The notes under the pieces are model-generated. The model had not been told where the DNA came from, searched no databases, and was given only the letters and a program-made list of their open reading frames with translations. Shown here one piece after another: positions 5,248 through 5,261 of a stretch of DNA of 5,261 bases. The stretch lies in the NCBI GenBank assembly GCA_030606845.1, contig JAUWFP010000170.1, positions 1 to 5,261 of the forward strand, written 5' to 3'. Positions within the stretch are counted from its first letter, which is position 1. Every line of letters begins with the position of its first letter. This stretch comes from Anaerolineales bacterium (GTDB lineage Bacteria > Chloroflexota > Anaerolineae > Anaerolineales > E44-bin32). Both the position numbers and the translations under genes were made by a program.

Positions 5248-5261
5248 ATGATCACCACTAT

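Overview
The window shows a compact bacterial chromosome segment of moderate G+C (a little above half by eye). It has three transcription blocks: a minus-strand pair on the left, a plus-strand three-gene operon in the middle, and one minus-strand gene at the right edge. I see no rRNA, tRNA, CRISPR array, insertion sequence or integrase. The ABC ATPase signature, the CDP-alcohol type PssA with short Psd, and a sigma factor carrying its own zinc anti-sigma domain would fit Chloroflexota (Anaerolineae-like). That placement is a low-confidence impression from protein style, not a demonstrated assignment.

Left block (minus strand, 1-1992). Nearest the left edge is an ECF-type sigma-70 factor that starts with TTG at 980 and runs off the window. 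After sigma regions 2 and 4 it continues, in the same frame, into a zinc-binding anti-sigma-like domain (C-x25-H-x3-C-x2-C), a glycine-rich linker and the beginning of a membrane helix. It therefore looks like a sigma factor and its membrane anti-sigma factor in one polypeptide. It has no ATG start and its 3' end lies outside the window, so it is easy to miss. Upstream of it, on the same strand, is an unrecognised secreted lipoprotein (1273-1992). The 292-base gap between the two holds strong inverted repeats: an 18-bp terminator-like hairpin behind the lipoprotein gene, a second hairpin with a competing alternative fold, and an operator-like dyad close to the sigma start.

Middle block (plus strand, 2297-4375). 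psd, pssA and a DUF374-family acyltransferase gene form a tight operon, with a 37-base gap and then a 4-base ATGA overlap. PssA would make phosphatidylserine from CDP-diacylglycerol and serine, and Psd would decarboxylate it to phosphatidylethanolamine. The DUF374 protein plausibly acylates a lysophospholipid or related lipid, but its substrate is not shown by the sequence. The 304-base gap at 1993-2296 is the divergent promoter region shared with the lipoprotein gene.

Right block (minus strand, 4513-5247). A MacB/LolD-type ABC transporter ATPase converges on the lipid operon. All nucleotide-binding motifs are intact. Its true start may lie beyond the right edge, and any partner permease is outside the window.

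The most unusual element is the sigma/anti-sigma fusion. Also notable is the G-tract array in its linker that could form a G-quadruplex. The rest is mostly ordinary lipid-metabolism and transport content.
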